Shown here one piece after another: positions 49,493 to 59,431 of a stretch of DNA of 64,000 nucleotides (position 1 is its first letter; each line of letters starts with the position of its first letter). The position numbers were made by a program, and so were the translations under genes. Under the pieces are notes generated by a model that ran no database searches, was not told the origin of the DNA, and saw only the letters and a list, made by a program, of their open reading frames with translations. Source of the stretch: Sphingobacteriales bacterium (lineage in GTDB: Bacteria; Bacteroidota; Bacteroidia; Chitinophagales; Chitinophagaceae); assembly GCA_012270485.1 (NCBI GenBank), contig JAAXIF010000107.1:48674-112673 (forward strand), written 5' to 3'.

Positions 49493-51271
49493 TTACATTC
49501 GTTCCGGTACCCTAATTCCCAATACAGACATCCCATTCTTCAGCGTCTGCGCCGTTAACTGTGATAAAGCCAGTCTCAACCTTTTTTTCTCCTCATGCTC
49601 TGCATTGGCAATCGAATGTTCGGTATAAAATGAATTGAAGGTTTTTGCCAAATTGAACACATAGATCGCCACTTTCGATGGATCATGTTCTGAAGCGGAT
49701 TCGTTGAGTACGGTTGGGAATTGTTCGAGGGTGAGGAGGAGTTCTTTTTCTAGTTTGAGCAAACTATGGTCCATGGTCCATGGTCCATGGTCCATGGTAT
49801 TTTTTCTCAGAATGCTCTTGATCCTCGCATGTGTATACTGGATAAACGGCCCCGTGAATCCATGGAAGTCGATGCTTTCTTCGGGATTGAAGATCATTTT
49901 CTTTTTAGGATCTACACGCAGCAAGAAAAATTTAAGAGCACCTAGTCCAATAATATCATAAAGCTCTTTTAATTCTTCAGCGGTGAAATCTTTTACTTTA
50001 CCGAGTTCTTCTGTTTTTTGTCTGGCAATATTTACCATTTCCTCCACTAGGTCATCAGCATCCACCACAGTACCTTCTCGGCTCTTCATTTTGCCGGATG
50101 GTAATTCTACCATGCCATAGCTCAAGTGATAAATACCATCTGCAGAGGGTAATTGTAATTTCTGACAAATCAGTTTCAGTACTTTGAAGTGATAGTTCTG
50201 TTCATCGCCTACCACATATATACTTTGCTGTGCATTGAATTCTTTTTGTTTTTGCTCTGCCAGTCCAATATCCTGTGTGATGTATACGGATGTACCATCT
50301 TTTCTTCGAACCAGTTTTTCATCCAATCCATCAGCTGTTAAATCAATCCAAACACTGCCGTCTTCTTTTTGAAAAAAGACGCCTTTGGACAAGCCCGTTT
50401 CTACCAGGTCTTTTCCCAGCAGATAGGTGTTGCTTTCATAATAGGTCTTATCAAAATCACTTCCGATACGCTGATAGGTTTGGTTGAAACCTTCATATAC
50501 CCAGCCATTCATCGTTCTCCATAATTCCATCACTTCAGGTTTGCCGGCTTCCCAATCAATCAACATCTGTTGGGTATCTTTCATGATCGGGGCTTCTTTT
50601 TCAGCCAGCTCTTTGCTCATGCCGGAAGCTACCAGTTCGTCGATTTCTTTTTTATAAGCGTCATTGAATTTTACATAATAATCACCTACAAAATGATCAC
50701 CTTTCATACCTGTGCTGGCAGGTGTAGCGCCATTGGCAAATCGTTGCCAGGCGATCATACTCTTACAAATATGTACACCACGGTCGTTGACAATACAGGT
50801 TTTTGCCACAGTATGTCCTGTTGCCTTTAATATTTCTGCGATACTCCAGCCTAAAAAATTATTGCGAAGATGACCCAAATGCAATGGCTTATTGGTATTC
50901 GGAGAGGAGTACTCTACCATTACTTTTTCCTGCGTGTTACTGTTGAATCCAAATTTTTCATTGGAATGTTGATCAGATAAAAACCGGAACCAATAAGCAT
51001 CTGTCACGGAAAGATTCAAAAAACCTTTGATGATATTATAGCTACTGAATAATGCCGGAAATTTTTCGATCAAGGCATTACCGATCTCTTCACCCAATGC
51101 GTCAGGTGATTTTTTGAGTTGTTTCACCAATGCAAAAAGCACCACTGTATAATCACCTTCAAATTCCGGTTTGGTAGCATTCACCAGTACATCGGCCGGT
51201 TGTACAGGAATCTGATATAATGCTGTTATGGTACTTGCAGCTGCCTTTTTAATCTGTTCTACAACACTCAT
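49493..51271 (-). CDS. argS: Arginyl-tRNA synthetase
   Basis: It charges tRNA-Arg in the cytosol. The 592 residues carry the class I signatures: an additional N-domain, SSPNTNKPLHLGHLRNNFLG (HxGH), VVGDEQNYHFKVLKLICQKL, the KMSKS-equivalent GKMKSREGTVVDADDLVEEM, and the DALR anticodon domain ending SQLTAQTLKNGMSVLGIRVP. An oddity is an insertion TMDHGPWTMDH at about residues 491-502, at the junction to the anticodon domain. It is translated from 4.7 tandem copies of the heptamer ATGGTCC, the intergenic repeat word. An exact -7 box TACTTTTG is at 51292-51299. Confidence 0.96.
   Translation of the reverse strand: MSVVEQIKKAAASTITALYQIPVQPADVLVNATKPEFEGDYTVVLFALVKQLKKSPDALGEEIGNALIEKFPALFSSYNIIKGFLNLSVTDAYWFRFLSDQHSNEKFGFNSNTQEKVMVEYSSPNTNKPLHLGHLRNNFLGWSIAEILKATGHTVAKTCIVNDRGVHICKSMIAWQRFANGATPASTGMKGDHFVGDYYVKFNDAYKKEIDELVASGMSKELAEKEAPIMKDTQQMLIDWEAGKPEVMELWRTMNGWVYEGFNQTYQRIGSDFDKTYYESNTYLLGKDLVETGLSKGVFFQKEDGSVWIDLTADGLDEKLVRRKDGTSVYITQDIGLAEQKQKEFNAQQSIYVVGDEQNYHFKVLKLICQKLQLPSADGIYHLSYGMVELPSGKMKSREGTVVDADDLVEEMVNIARQKTEELGKVKDFTAEELKELYDIIGLGALKFFLLRVDPKKKMIFNPEESIDFHGFTGPFIQYTHARIKSILRKNTMDHGPWTMDHSLLKLEKELLLTLEQFPTVLNESASEHDPSKVAIYVFNLAKTFNSFYTEHSIANAEHEEKKRLRLALSQLTAQTLKNGMSVLGIRVPERM
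49766..49798 (-). repeat. Heptamer repeat inside argS
   Basis: On the plus strand, four full copies of ATGGTCC plus ATGGT (33 nt, period 7) lie inside argS. Three heptamers make 21 nt, so the peptide repeats with a 7-residue period (TMDHGPW). The length keeps the frame. The word matches the CCATGG-type intergenic repeats. Confidence 0.9.
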
Positions 51272-51291
51272 TTTCTTAACGGTTTCGGGCG

Positions 51292-51299
51292 CAAAAGTA
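51292..51299 (-). promoter_or_regulatory. -7 promoter box of argS
   Basis: On the minus strand TACTTTTG matches TAnnTTTG exactly, 20 nt before the ATG at 51271. Confidence 0.65.
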
Positions 51300-51327
51300 A
51301 TTAATTAACACCTACCTTAGCGGCTTC

Positions 51328-51822
51328 ATGCGAAACTTGCACGAACATATCCGGACCTTGATCCTATCTGTGGTTGATTTTTTCTATCCCATTTTTCGAA
51401 AGTTCATGCCACATCAGACCTACCGTTATGCGGCTTGTGGCGGCTTTAATACCTTGCTCGATATTACACTTTTCTTTATTGCTTATAATTATGTATTTGA
51501 AAAGCAGGTCATTCACCTGCCCTTTATATCCATCAGCGCCCATATCGCTGCATTTTTAGCTGCTTTTGTCATCACTTTTCCGGTGGGTTTTTACCTGAGT
51601 CGATATGTGGTCTTCCAGGAAACATCTGTTGCCAAAAGAAAGCAAATCAGTAAATATTTTCTGGTGGTACTGGGCTGTTTATTACTGAACTATGTTTTTC
51701 TAAAACTTTTTGTAGAAGTGTTCGGATGGTATCCAACTCTGTCAAAGATCATCACTACTTTTTTTGTGGTCGCTTTTAGCTATTTCTCACAAAAGAACTT
51801 TACGTTTAAAGCTAATAGTTGA
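51328..51822 (+). CDS. GtrA family membrane protein
   Basis: The 164-residue protein has four hydrophobic spans. It opens after a polar N-terminus with YRYAACGGFNTLLDITLFFI, the typical GtrA start; a central FPVGFYLSRYVVFQETSVAK and a C-terminal FVVAFSYFSQKNFTFKANS end follow. GtrA proteins are thought to move lipid-linked sugars such as undecaprenyl-phosphate-glucose across the membrane. It is divergent from argS. Its last 11 bp overlap the end of the convergent beta-helix gene, so their 3' ends are shared. Confidence 0.9.
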   Translation: MRNLHEHIRTLILSVVDFFYPIFRKFMPHQTYRYAACGGFNTLLDITLFFIAYNYVFEKQVIHLPFISISAHIAAFLAAFVITFPVGFYLSRYVVFQETSVAKRKQISKYFLVVLGCLLLNYVFLKLFVEVFGWYPTLSKIITTFFVVAFSYFSQKNFTFKANS

Positions 51823-54025
51823 TGATCTTCTGTTGAAAGATAATTTTTTCTTCTTGTTTTTTCTGTGGATGGATATAAAACATCAATGTAGCAATACCCG
51901 TACGTTCAGCATGAATCACTTTGATATCATGTGCACCCTTACTTAATTCCCATAATCTTCTATGGTGAGTTAATTCATCCAATGCAGTGTATTTCGGGTC
52001 CCATGCATCAATGAGCAGTTTACCATCTACATATACTTTCACATAATCATCGGCAGTAATACCTATATCATAAAAACCTGCTTCTGTTTCAATGGTAGTA
52101 GTGGCAACGGTTGCAAATGAATCAACAGGTAAGTTTTTTCCAATGGCTCCCCACCAGGTAAAATCCAATTTGTCAAAAGTGCCATCGTGAATAGGTGTGG
52201 AAGAAAGCAGTTGCATAAAAGCATCTTGGTTTGTTGTAGGGTTTGTTTCTTCATTCCATGAAAACCACTGCAGCTTCCAATTTTGTTGGGGTTGGTATCG
52301 TTCATAGCCGAATAAACTGCCACTACTACCAACTTTCCCAAATTGATCTATAAATACATCTCCTTCATATTCAAGTTTGATCTCTTTGAAAACAATATTG
52401 GGTATTGGTTTTGCCACCAGAAATGAAGGGAAACTATCAGCTCCTTTTTCTGTGATCTCAAATCCTGTTATATTTTTTATTTTCCAATTACCGATTGACC
52501 CCAATACTTCAAAGTGATAGATGCCTGCACTGTCTATTTGTTTCAACCATAACAATGGATAATTAAAATTATAAGGACCCCATTGTGTCATGCGAATATT
52601 GTCTTTTCCTTTTGGGTATTCATGGATAGGTCTTTTCGTTACAGGAATTTTTTTGAGCCGTTCATCCGGCACATAATCCATATCCAATGGATCATCTTCC
52701 CTTGAAGTATCAATATCATTCGTTCTATCGCCTAACTTCAGACCGGTAGTATGAGCCATTTTCAGGTTACCGCTGAATGCTACAGTATCTGTTCCCATAA
52801 TATCATACACCGTTTCAGTGGCTGTAAACTGATTCACCGCTATCCAGTAATTCTTGCTTTTGGTATCCCTTAGCTGTGCATATTTCCAATCAGCAGGCTG
52901 CTGCTCCCTCGACCATAACTTGATGGCTGTTTTGTCATACAAAAAACGATTCAGAGCGATATTGTTGTTTTGTCCATGTTCAATGGCAATACCAATCCTG
53001 TTAAATGCAAAATCATTGTCTGTAAAATCGCTCTCATAACTATACCCACCCCAAATACCATGATCACAATCACGGATCACATTTTTCATGATCAGATTCC
53101 GGCTAAATGTTACTTCTACACCATTGGTGGGAGCATAAGAAAAGTCATTCCCATATACAAAGTTGTCATTACAGCCGCCCTCACCTGTATCCATGGTATG
53201 TTGTCCGGCCCAAAGGAAAAATCCATCACCACTATGCGTAGCACTATTAAAGGCAAAAATGTTGTGGTTGCATTGTTCAAAAACCAGAAAGCCGGCACTG
53301 TCTTGTCCGCGTTTGTACTTGCCATGACTATAACCACGCACATTCCAATCTACGCGGTTATGATAAATGAGGTTATAGCTACTCCTGTATAAACCAATAC
53401 CAACACCGGAATTGAAAGAGAAGTTATTATCTGATACTGTTACGCTGTCGCATAAAGTCATCATCAATCCGCATTGTCCATTGGTAACCGTATTTCCTGC
53501 AATTTTTGCGCTATTGCATTTCCGCAGATAGATACCGGCTCCATAGCGCATCCATTCATCCTGCTCATTTTTATGGTAGCTCATCCAATCGCTGATATCT
53601 TCTCTGTCGAGATTGCTTTTCAAATGTTGTCGGTAGTTAAAACTCAGATCGCAATGCTGAATGGAAAGACCGGCAACGCTGTCGGCCAGTATGGCAATCT
53701 TATAGCCATTGATATATGCGTTGTTGATCTGTATATTTCTAGAGCCGGGCATGATCTTAATGGCGATACCCTCAAATTCATCCGGTCGCTGCTGATCTGT
53801 ATTCCCTTTCAGGATGACACCGGTAAAATCTAATTGGATGTTTTCTCCGGACACCTGGATCAAAGGCTGGTCTTCCTCAACACTTATTTGATAAACACCC
53901 GGCGTCAATCTGCCTGAACTGCTGATAATAAGCCCCTTTTTGGGGGTGATCAAGGGAAGTTCCTGAGCCGAGGCAGCAAAAAAGGATAAAATGAATAGTA
54001 CAAAAGTCGTCCATTGGATTCGCAT
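51812..54025 (-). CDS. Secreted right-handed parallel beta-helix protein with PA14-like C-terminus
   Basis: The 737 residues begin with a signal peptide (MRIQWTTFVLFILSFFAASA). Residues about 60-400 are NosD/pectate-lyase-like beta-helix coils with repeated N-ladder text (IQHCDLSFNY, AKIAGNTVTNGQCGLMMTL, VTVSDNNFSFNSGVGIGLYR, NIFAFNSATHSGDGFFLWAG). The C-terminal 150 residues (FDKLDFTWWGAIGKNLPVDS, GFYDIGITADDYVKVYVDG) look like a PA14 carbohydrate-binding domain. It may be a polysaccharide lyase or a binding protein; no catalytic site was recognised. It is convergent with GtrA and overlaps it by 11 bp. Confidence 0.82.
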   Translation of the reverse strand: MRIQWTTFVLFILSFFAASAQELPLITPKKGLIISSSGRLTPGVYQISVEEDQPLIQVSGENIQLDFTGVILKGNTDQQRPDEFEGIAIKIMPGSRNIQINNAYINGYKIAILADSVAGLSIQHCDLSFNYRQHLKSNLDREDISDWMSYHKNEQDEWMRYGAGIYLRKCNSAKIAGNTVTNGQCGLMMTLCDSVTVSDNNFSFNSGVGIGLYRSSYNLIYHNRVDWNVRGYSHGKYKRGQDSAGFLVFEQCNHNIFAFNSATHSGDGFFLWAGQHTMDTGEGGCNDNFVYGNDFSYAPTNGVEVTFSRNLIMKNVIRDCDHGIWGGYSYESDFTDNDFAFNRIGIAIEHGQNNNIALNRFLYDKTAIKLWSREQQPADWKYAQLRDTKSKNYWIAVNQFTATETVYDIMGTDTVAFSGNLKMAHTTGLKLGDRTNDIDTSREDDPLDMDYVPDERLKKIPVTKRPIHEYPKGKDNIRMTQWGPYNFNYPLLWLKQIDSAGIYHFEVLGSIGNWKIKNITGFEITEKGADSFPSFLVAKPIPNIVFKEIKLEYEGDVFIDQFGKVGSSGSLFGYERYQPQQNWKLQWFSWNEETNPTTNQDAFMQLLSSTPIHDGTFDKLDFTWWGAIGKNLPVDSFATVATTTIETEAGFYDIGITADDYVKVYVDGKLLIDAWDPKYTALDELTHHRRLWELSKGAHDIKVIHAERTGIATLMFYIHPQKKQEEKIIFQQKIINY

Positions 54026-54225
54026 GCTTAAAACTAAGGTTTTCTCTTATTAGAGATGCAAGGCGTTCATTTTTACATATCCTACTGCCATAAACGCATT
54101 GATTGGCAAGGTTTTCGGTAAAGCCAACAGGGTGGAGCAGGGCATTCTGACATTTTTTCATTTATTCCTGTCGTGGCATAATGATTGACATTGGAAAGCC
54201 GATTATTCACCAGAAATCAATAGTT

Positions 54226-56142
54226 ATGGGCAAAATAATAGGCATTGACCTTGGAACAACGAATAGTTGTGTGGCCGTTATGGAAGGTAACGAGCCGGTA
54301 GTGATTGCAAATGACGAAGGTCGTAGAACAACCCCTTCCGTAGTGGCATTCCTGAAAAACGGAGAGCGTAAAGTAGGTGATCCTGCTAAGCGTCAGGCCA
54401 TTACCAATCCGCAGAACACCATCACCAGTGTGAAGCGTTTTATGGGTCGTCGTCACGACGAAGTGACCGAAGAGATCAGCCATTGGAGCTATAAAGTAGC
54501 AAAAGGTGACAATAATACCGTTCGTGTAGCGATCGATGATCGTTTATATACCCCTCAGGAAATTTCTGCCATGGTGCTTCAGAAAATGAAGAAAACGGCT
54601 GAAGACTACTTGGGTCAGGAAGTAACAGATGCGGTAATTACTGTACCTGCTTATTTTAATGATGCACAGCGTCAGGCTACCAAAGAAGCGGGTGAAATTG
54701 CCGGACTGAATGTTCGCAGAATTGTGAATGAGCCTACTGCTGCGGCACTGGCTTATGGGTTGGATAAAAAAAGTGTGGATCAGAAGATCGCCGTATTCGA
54801 TTTAGGCGGCGGTACTTTTGATATTTCAATTCTTGAATTGGGAGATGGCGTATTTGAAGTAAAATCTACCAATGGAGATACCCACTTGGGTGGTGATGAC
54901 TTTGATAAAGTGATCATGGACTGGTTGGCTGATGAATTCAAATCACAAGAAGCAATCGATTTGCGTAAAGACCCAATGGCTTTACAGCGTTTGAAAGAAG
55001 CGGCTGAAAAAGCAAAAATTGAATTGAGCTCTTCTGCAGAAACTGAAATCAATCTGCCATATATCACGGCGGTAGATGGTGTTCCTAAACACCTGGTATT
55101 AAAACTCTCACGTGCAAAGTTTGAAGCTTTGGCTGATAATCTTTTTGCTCGTTGTTTGAAACCTTGTGAGGCGGCACTGAAAGATGCAGGATATTCTACT
55201 TCTCAGATAGATGAAGTGATCCTGGTAGGTGGTTCTACTCGTATTCCTAAAGTGCAGGAGATCGTTGAGAAATTCTTTGGAAAGAAACCTAACCGTGGTG
55301 TGAATCCGGATGAAGTGGTAGCTGTAGGTGCTGCTATTCAAGGTGCGGTATTGACCGGTGAAGTGAAAGATGTATTGTTATTGGATGTTACTCCATTAGG
55401 ATTGGGTATTGAAACCATGGGTAGTGTGATGACCACCATGATTCCATCCAATACTACGATCCCTACCAAGAAAACAGAAGTGTTCTCTACTGCTAGCGAT
55501 AACCAACCCGGTGTACAAATCCATGTATTACAGGGTGAGCGTCCGATGGCGAATCAGAATAAGAGCTTAGGTATCTTTAATCTGGATGGTATTCCACCGG
55601 CACCAAGAGGTGTTCCTCAGATCGAAGTAACATTTGATATTGATGCGAATGGTATCCTGCATGTAAGTGCAAAAGACAAAGGCACCGGTAAAGAACAAAA
55701 GATCCGTATTGAAGCGGGTAGCGGCTTGAGCAAGGAAGAGATCGAAAAGATGAAGGCTGAAGCGAAAGCCAATGAAGCTTCTGATAAAGAAGCGCGTGAA
55801 AAAGTAGAGAAGCTGAATCAGGCTGATAGTCTGATCTTCCAAACCGAGAAGCAATTCAAAGAGTTTGGTGATAAGATCCCTGCCGATAAAAAAGCGCCTA
55901 TTGAGGCAGCACTAACTAAGCTAAAGGAGGCACATAAAAATCAGGATATCGCTGCTATTGATGCTGCTATGGCTGAAATGAATACTGCATGGACTGCGGC
56001 CAGTGAAGAAATTTACAAGGCGCAGCAAGCAGCCGGTGCACAACCGGGAGCAGATGCTGCTCAAGGAGCCACTGCTGATCAGTCAAACGGTAGCACTAAG
56101 AATGATACCGTAGAAGATGCGCAGTTTGAAGAAGTGAAATAA
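54226..56142 (+). CDS. dnaK: Chaperone protein DnaK (Hsp70)
   Basis: ATP-driven chaperone of the cytosol. From ATG 54226 the 638 residues show [20 protein letters not shown], the phosphate loops [20 protein letters not shown] and [21 protein letters not shown] text, the linker [18 protein letters not shown], and a substrate domain with [20 protein letters not shown]. The Gly/Ala/Gln-rich tail ends [12 protein letters not shown], close to the usual EEVK-type end. Upstream in-frame codons to 54181 were excluded. No grpE or dnaJ is adjacent; the J-domain protein at 22571 could be a partner. A strong terminator follows. Confidence 0.97.
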   Translation: MGKIIGIDLGTTNSCVAVMEGNEPVVIANDEGRRTTPSVVAFLKNGERKVGDPAKRQAITNPQNTITSVKRFMGRRHDEVTEEISHWSYKVAKGDNNTVRVAIDDRLYTPQEISAMVLQKMKKTAEDYLGQEVTDAVITVPAYFNDAQRQATKEAGEIAGLNVRRIVNEPTAAALAYGLDKKSVDQKIAVFDLGGGTFDISILELGDGVFEVKSTNGDTHLGGDDFDKVIMDWLADEFKSQEAIDLRKDPMALQRLKEAAEKAKIELSSSAETEINLPYITAVDGVPKHLVLKLSRAKFEALADNLFARCLKPCEAALKDAGYSTSQIDEVILVGGSTRIPKVQEIVEKFFGKKPNRGVNPDEVVAVGAAIQGAVLTGEVKDVLLLDVTPLGLGIETMGSVMTTMIPSNTTIPTKKTEVFSTASDNQPGVQIHVLQGERPMANQNKSLGIFNLDGIPPAPRGVPQIEVTFDIDANGILHVSAKDKGTGKEQKIRIEAGSGLSKEEIEKMKAEAKANEASDKEAREKVEKLNQADSLIFQTEKQFKEFGDKIPADKKAPIEAALTKLKEAHKNQDIAAIDAAMAEMNTAWTAASEEIYKAQQAAGAQPGADAAQGATADQSNGSTKNDTVEDAQFEEVK

Positions 56143-56161
56143 GTAAAACAGAAAACGATAC

Positions 56162-56197
56162 AAGCCCTGTTTCAATGATTTGGAACAGGGCTTTTTT
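56162..56197 (+). terminator. Rho-independent terminator of dnaK
   Basis: Stem AAGCCCTGTT / AACAGGGCTT with a 12-nt loop and a T-run. It also abuts the stop of the small minus-strand gene at 56196. Confidence 0.88.
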
Positions 56198-56429
56198 ATA
56201 CTTGCTGAATCATGGTATTATCACCATGTACTTCGTTGACCCCTCTGGGATCCTCTTTCGAATAAAGGATGCGATATTTTTCAGCGGGACTCAATTGCTT
56301 CCACCAGTCTTTGGCAGTTGCTCCAAATAAGATCATCGCTTTGATCTCAATGAATAACAATTCACTGGTAGAAAAGACCCTTGCCTCACGATAGGGTTTG
56401 TATGAAGATGGATGTTTGTATGTGTACAT
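56196..56429 (-). CDS. Small hypothetical protein (77 residues)
   Basis: Unrecognised. From ATG 56429 it reads MYTYKHPSSYKPYREARVFS, then LLFIEIKAMILFGATAKDWW and KQLSPAEKYRILYSKEDPRG. It is soluble, Tyr- and Trp-rich, with no signal. The amino-acid make-up and the shared terminator with dnaK favour a real gene. Upstream lies a 300-bp non-coding region with tandem 11-bp repeats that may hold its control elements. Confidence is limited because no family is known to me. Confidence 0.55.
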   Translation of the reverse strand: MYTYKHPSSYKPYREARVFSTSELLFIEIKAMILFGATAKDWWKQLSPAEKYRILYSKEDPRGVNEVHGDNTMIQQV

Positions 56430-56730
56430 GTTCAATGTTTTCCCAAAACTATTTTCTTTGATTGTGATTCGATGTTTTGATGGGAAAAACAGGTATAAAT
56501 ACAGGTAGATATACTTGGAATGGCCAATCTGTATATATGGTATAGTTACTGTAAACTACTTGTATACGGCTTTTGGCATAGGATGGGTTAGAAAGGTAAG
56601 CTAAACGAATACCGAATGAATATTAAGTGGGAAACGAAGTGTATGCGGACTTGTAGCGGACTTGTAACGGACTTATAACGGAGTGTAAGCGCTATAGACC
56701 GAATGCGTAGGGAGATGCTACATGCTTGAT
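56430..56730. repeat. Gene-free region with 11-bp tandem repeats
   Basis: No credible gene lies here. At 56646-56688 there are three copies of CGGACTTGTAR (56646-56656, 56657-56667, 56668-56678 with one change) and a partial fourth (CGGAGTGTAA). The period of 11 puts copies on nearly the same face of the helix. Closer to the small gene the sequence is AT-rich with TATA-like text (about 56525-56560). Confidence 0.65.
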
Positions 56731-57681
56731 CTATTTAATGATTCTGTAACACCAACGCTTTAACTTTCCTTCAAAATCAAAAGGGGTAGTAGCTTTAGTA
56801 ATGTCTTTGATCTCTGTGGCTTTGATCTCTTCTGTAGCCAAAATGAATTTGGTAAAATTGGTACTGAAGAAAAGCGTTCCTCCCTTGGTCATGGCTGCCA
56901 ATACATCATTGATGAGTTCCACATGATCTCTTTGGATGTCCAAAAAATCTTTCATGCGCTTACTGTTACTGAAAGTAGGAGGATCCATAATCACCAGATC
57001 AAAACTTTCGGGTTTCAGCGTTTTCAAATACTGCTTTACATCTGCATGCACAAAGAAATATTTATCCTTATCCTTGAAACGATTGATGACCATATGATCT
57101 TCAGCCCAGTTCAAATAAGTCTTCGACAAATCAACAGAAGTTACCGAAGATGCGCTTCCGGCAGCTGTATACACGGAAAATGAACCTGTGTAACAAAAGA
57201 GATTCAGCACTCTTTTTCCGGAAGCCATCTCTCTGGCCATTTGTCTGGTGGTACGATGATCCAAAAATAATCCTGTATCTAAGTAGTCGGTTAAATTCAC
57301 TAAAAACTTCAACCCGTTTTCCTCTACCGTAAAGAATTCTTTTTTACTGTCTATCTTCTCATATTGTTCATCTCTGTGCGACATTCTTTTTCGCTGTCTC
57401 ACAAAAACATGTTCTTTCTTAATGCCGGTAATCTCACTGATCACGTCAATACAGGTATCCAACCATGCATCATGTTCCTCATCAGTCATGCCATGTCTGC
57501 GTAAATACTCAGCCAGATAGATCCTGTCTTCATAAAATTCTATTGCAAAGGGAAATTCGGGGAGGTCATGATCGTATACACGGTAGCAGGAGATATTCAT
57601 TCGCTTAGCCTGCTTATGTCTGTGTTTATAGACTTTCAGCAAGCGATTATAAAACATTTCCAGTTTTGGATTCTCTGACAT
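56731..57681 (-). CDS. Class I SAM-dependent rRNA methyltransferase, RlmK-like
   Basis: The 316 residues match the C-terminal (RlmK) half of the RlmKL fusion, which makes m7G2069 in 23S rRNA. Visible are AIEFYEDRIYLAEYLRRHGM, FLVNLTDYLDTGLFLDHRTT, motif I VLNLFCYTGSFSVYTAAGSA, then DLSKTYLNWAEDHMVINRF and the catalytic-type FDLVIMDPPTFSNSKRMKD. The RlmL half and THUMP domain are absent, so this is a stand-alone form. An exact -7 box TATCTTTG ends 4 nt before the ATG, predicting a leaderless mRNA. Confidence 0.88.
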   Translation of the reverse strand: MSENPKLEMFYNRLLKVYKHRHKQAKRMNISCYRVYDHDLPEFPFAIEFYEDRIYLAEYLRRHGMTDEEHDAWLDTCIDVISEITGIKKEHVFVRQRKRMSHRDEQYEKIDSKKEFFTVEENGLKFLVNLTDYLDTGLFLDHRTTRQMAREMASGKRVLNLFCYTGSFSVYTAAGSASSVTSVDLSKTYLNWAEDHMVINRFKDKDKYFFVHADVKQYLKTLKPESFDLVIMDPPTFSNSKRMKDFLDIQRDHVELINDVLAAMTKGGTLFFSTNFTKFILATEEIKATEIKDITKATTPFDFEGKLKRWCYRIIK

Positions 57682-57685
57682 GGCA

Positions 57686-57693
57686 CAAAGATA
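57686..57693 (-). promoter_or_regulatory. -7 box 4 nt from ATG (leaderless candidate)
   Basis: On the minus strand TATCTTTG is followed by TGCC and ATG at 57681. With the usual short distance to the start site, transcription would begin at about the initiation codon. Confidence 0.6.
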
Positions 57694-57779
57694 CTATTCG
57701 ACATCCCTTCCTCCATTCACGTAAAATGAGTTTTATAAGTCGGGCTTTACAGTATATTTAGTACCCAAAACTAAATTGC

Positions 57780-59411
57780 ATGCGAAAACTATTGTTTACG
57801 GCACTGGTATGCTGCGCTGCAGGTTCTGTACTTGCACAGGATTACAGCAATACCGCCGAACAGGCAAACAGGCTGAACGCCTTGGTAAAAGCCTATCCAC
57901 AATCAGCTTCTCTCAAATCTCTGACCAAAACCAATGGAGGAAAAGACATTTGGCTACTGACCATTGGTAGCGGAAAAACAGAGAATAAACCCGCCATTGC
58001 AGTCATAGGAGGTGTAGAAGGCAATCATTTGCTGGGCACTGAATTGGCCATTGGCTTTGCAGAACAACTGCTGAAAGCTTCCGGCGCCGACAGTATTAAA
58101 AATCTACTGTCCAGAACCACTTATTATGTGTTCCCGAATATGAGTCCGGATGCGATGGAACAATATTTCTCCAAGTTGCGCAATGGTCGCACAGGCAATG
58201 CTACAGCTACCGATGATGATCGTGATGGTAAAACGGATGAAGATAGATGGGATGATCTGGATGGTGATGGTAAAATCACCTTCCTGCGTGTAGAATCTGT
58301 AACAGGTGATTATAAAGTTCATCCTGATGATGCTCGTGTATTGATCAAAGCAGACATCAGCAAAGGAGAAAAAGGGAAATATAAATTGCTGACAGAAGGA
58401 ATTGACAATGATAAGGATGGTCAATTCAATGAAGATGGGGAAGGCGGAATTGCTTTCAATAAAAACCTTACCTATAATCACAAGACTTTTACTTCAGGAG
58501 CAGGTGATTATCCGGCATCAGAAAAAGAAACCAGAGCCATGCTTGATTTTTTATATGATGCATTCAACGTATATGCGGTTGTAAGCTTTGGAACTAATAA
58601 TAATCTTTCCAACCCCATTCCCTACAATCCGCAAGCAGCTGCACAAAGAATTGTGGCGGGCTTGTTAGAGCCGGACGCAAAAGTAAATGGTATGGTAAGT
58701 GATCTTTACAATAGAGTAACCGGTTCTAAAGACGCTCCAAGAACTAATGTAACAGTTGGTGATGTTCTGTCTTGGGGTTATTTTCATTATGGTCGTTATA
58801 GTTTTAGTACACCGGGTTGGTGGGTACCAAAGACCAGACCTGATACCGCTAAAAAAGAAAAAGTATTTACAGTAGAAGATGTAAATGCTAATTATTTACG
58901 CTGGGCTACTCAGCAGGGTATTACCAATACATTCACAGAATGGAAAACCATTCAGCATCCTGATTTCCCTGGACAAAAAGTGGAAGTAGGTGGAGTTGAT
59001 CCTTATGCGATGATGAATCCGCCATACAAAATGGTAGAGCCGGTTGTCAAAAAGCATACTGAGTTTTTAGTAAAGCTTGCCGCACATCAACCCGAAATCG
59101 GTATTGAGAATTTGAAAACAGAAAAACTCGCAAACGGCTTAACACGTGTGAGTTTGGATTTGATCAATAAAGGTGGGTTGTCTACCCATAGCAAACTGGG
59201 TGAAAGAAGTTATTTCATCAAGAAGATAAAAGTAGCTGTTCAAACTTCAGGGAAACAAGAAGTAGTGGGTGGAAGAAAAATTCATCTGCTGAATAGTATT
59301 GATGCGAACGGATCTGAATCATTCAGTTGGGTTATCAAAGGAACCGGAAAACTGGTGATAGAGGCCGGTTGTCCAACAGCAGGCAATACATCTATTGAAG
59401 TCAATCTTTGA
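57780..59411 (+). CDS. M14 carboxypeptidase paralog, probably inactive
   Basis: The 543 residues have a signal peptide (MRKLLFTALVCCAAGSVLAQ) and the M14 fold, including two Ca-binding-like DxDxDG inserts (DDDRDGKTDEDRWDDLDGDG and DNDKDGQFNEDGEGG). It aligns closely with its downstream neighbour, but the zinc motif HSNE there is EGNH here (E80, H83), the third ligand His is Gly (VSFGTNN, 271), and the catalytic Glu region (YSNELW) reads STPGWW. All key residues are therefore lost or swapped. It is probably a binding or regulatory protein, or a new chemistry. TATATTTA (7/8 -7 box) is at 57753-57760. Confidence 0.85.
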   Translation: MRKLLFTALVCCAAGSVLAQDYSNTAEQANRLNALVKAYPQSASLKSLTKTNGGKDIWLLTIGSGKTENKPAIAVIGGVEGNHLLGTELAIGFAEQLLKASGADSIKNLLSRTTYYVFPNMSPDAMEQYFSKLRNGRTGNATATDDDRDGKTDEDRWDDLDGDGKITFLRVESVTGDYKVHPDDARVLIKADISKGEKGKYKLLTEGIDNDKDGQFNEDGEGGIAFNKNLTYNHKTFTSGAGDYPASEKETRAMLDFLYDAFNVYAVVSFGTNNNLSNPIPYNPQAAAQRIVAGLLEPDAKVNGMVSDLYNRVTGSKDAPRTNVTVGDVLSWGYFHYGRYSFSTPGWWVPKTRPDTAKKEKVFTVEDVNANYLRWATQQGITNTFTEWKTIQHPDFPGQKVEVGGVDPYAMMNPPYKMVEPVVKKHTEFLVKLAAHQPEIGIENLKTEKLANGLTRVSLDLINKGGLSTHSKLGERSYFIKKIKVAVQTSGKQEVVGGRKIHLLNSIDANGSESFSWVIKGTGKLVIEAGCPTAGNTSIEVNL

Positions 59412-59431
59412 TCATCACAAATCATTCAACT

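Noticed and set aside
52970..53392. 140-codon plus-strand ORF inside the beta-helix gene
   Set aside because: Opposite-strand shadow of the repetitive, Asn-rich beta-helix gene; no start signal or family features.
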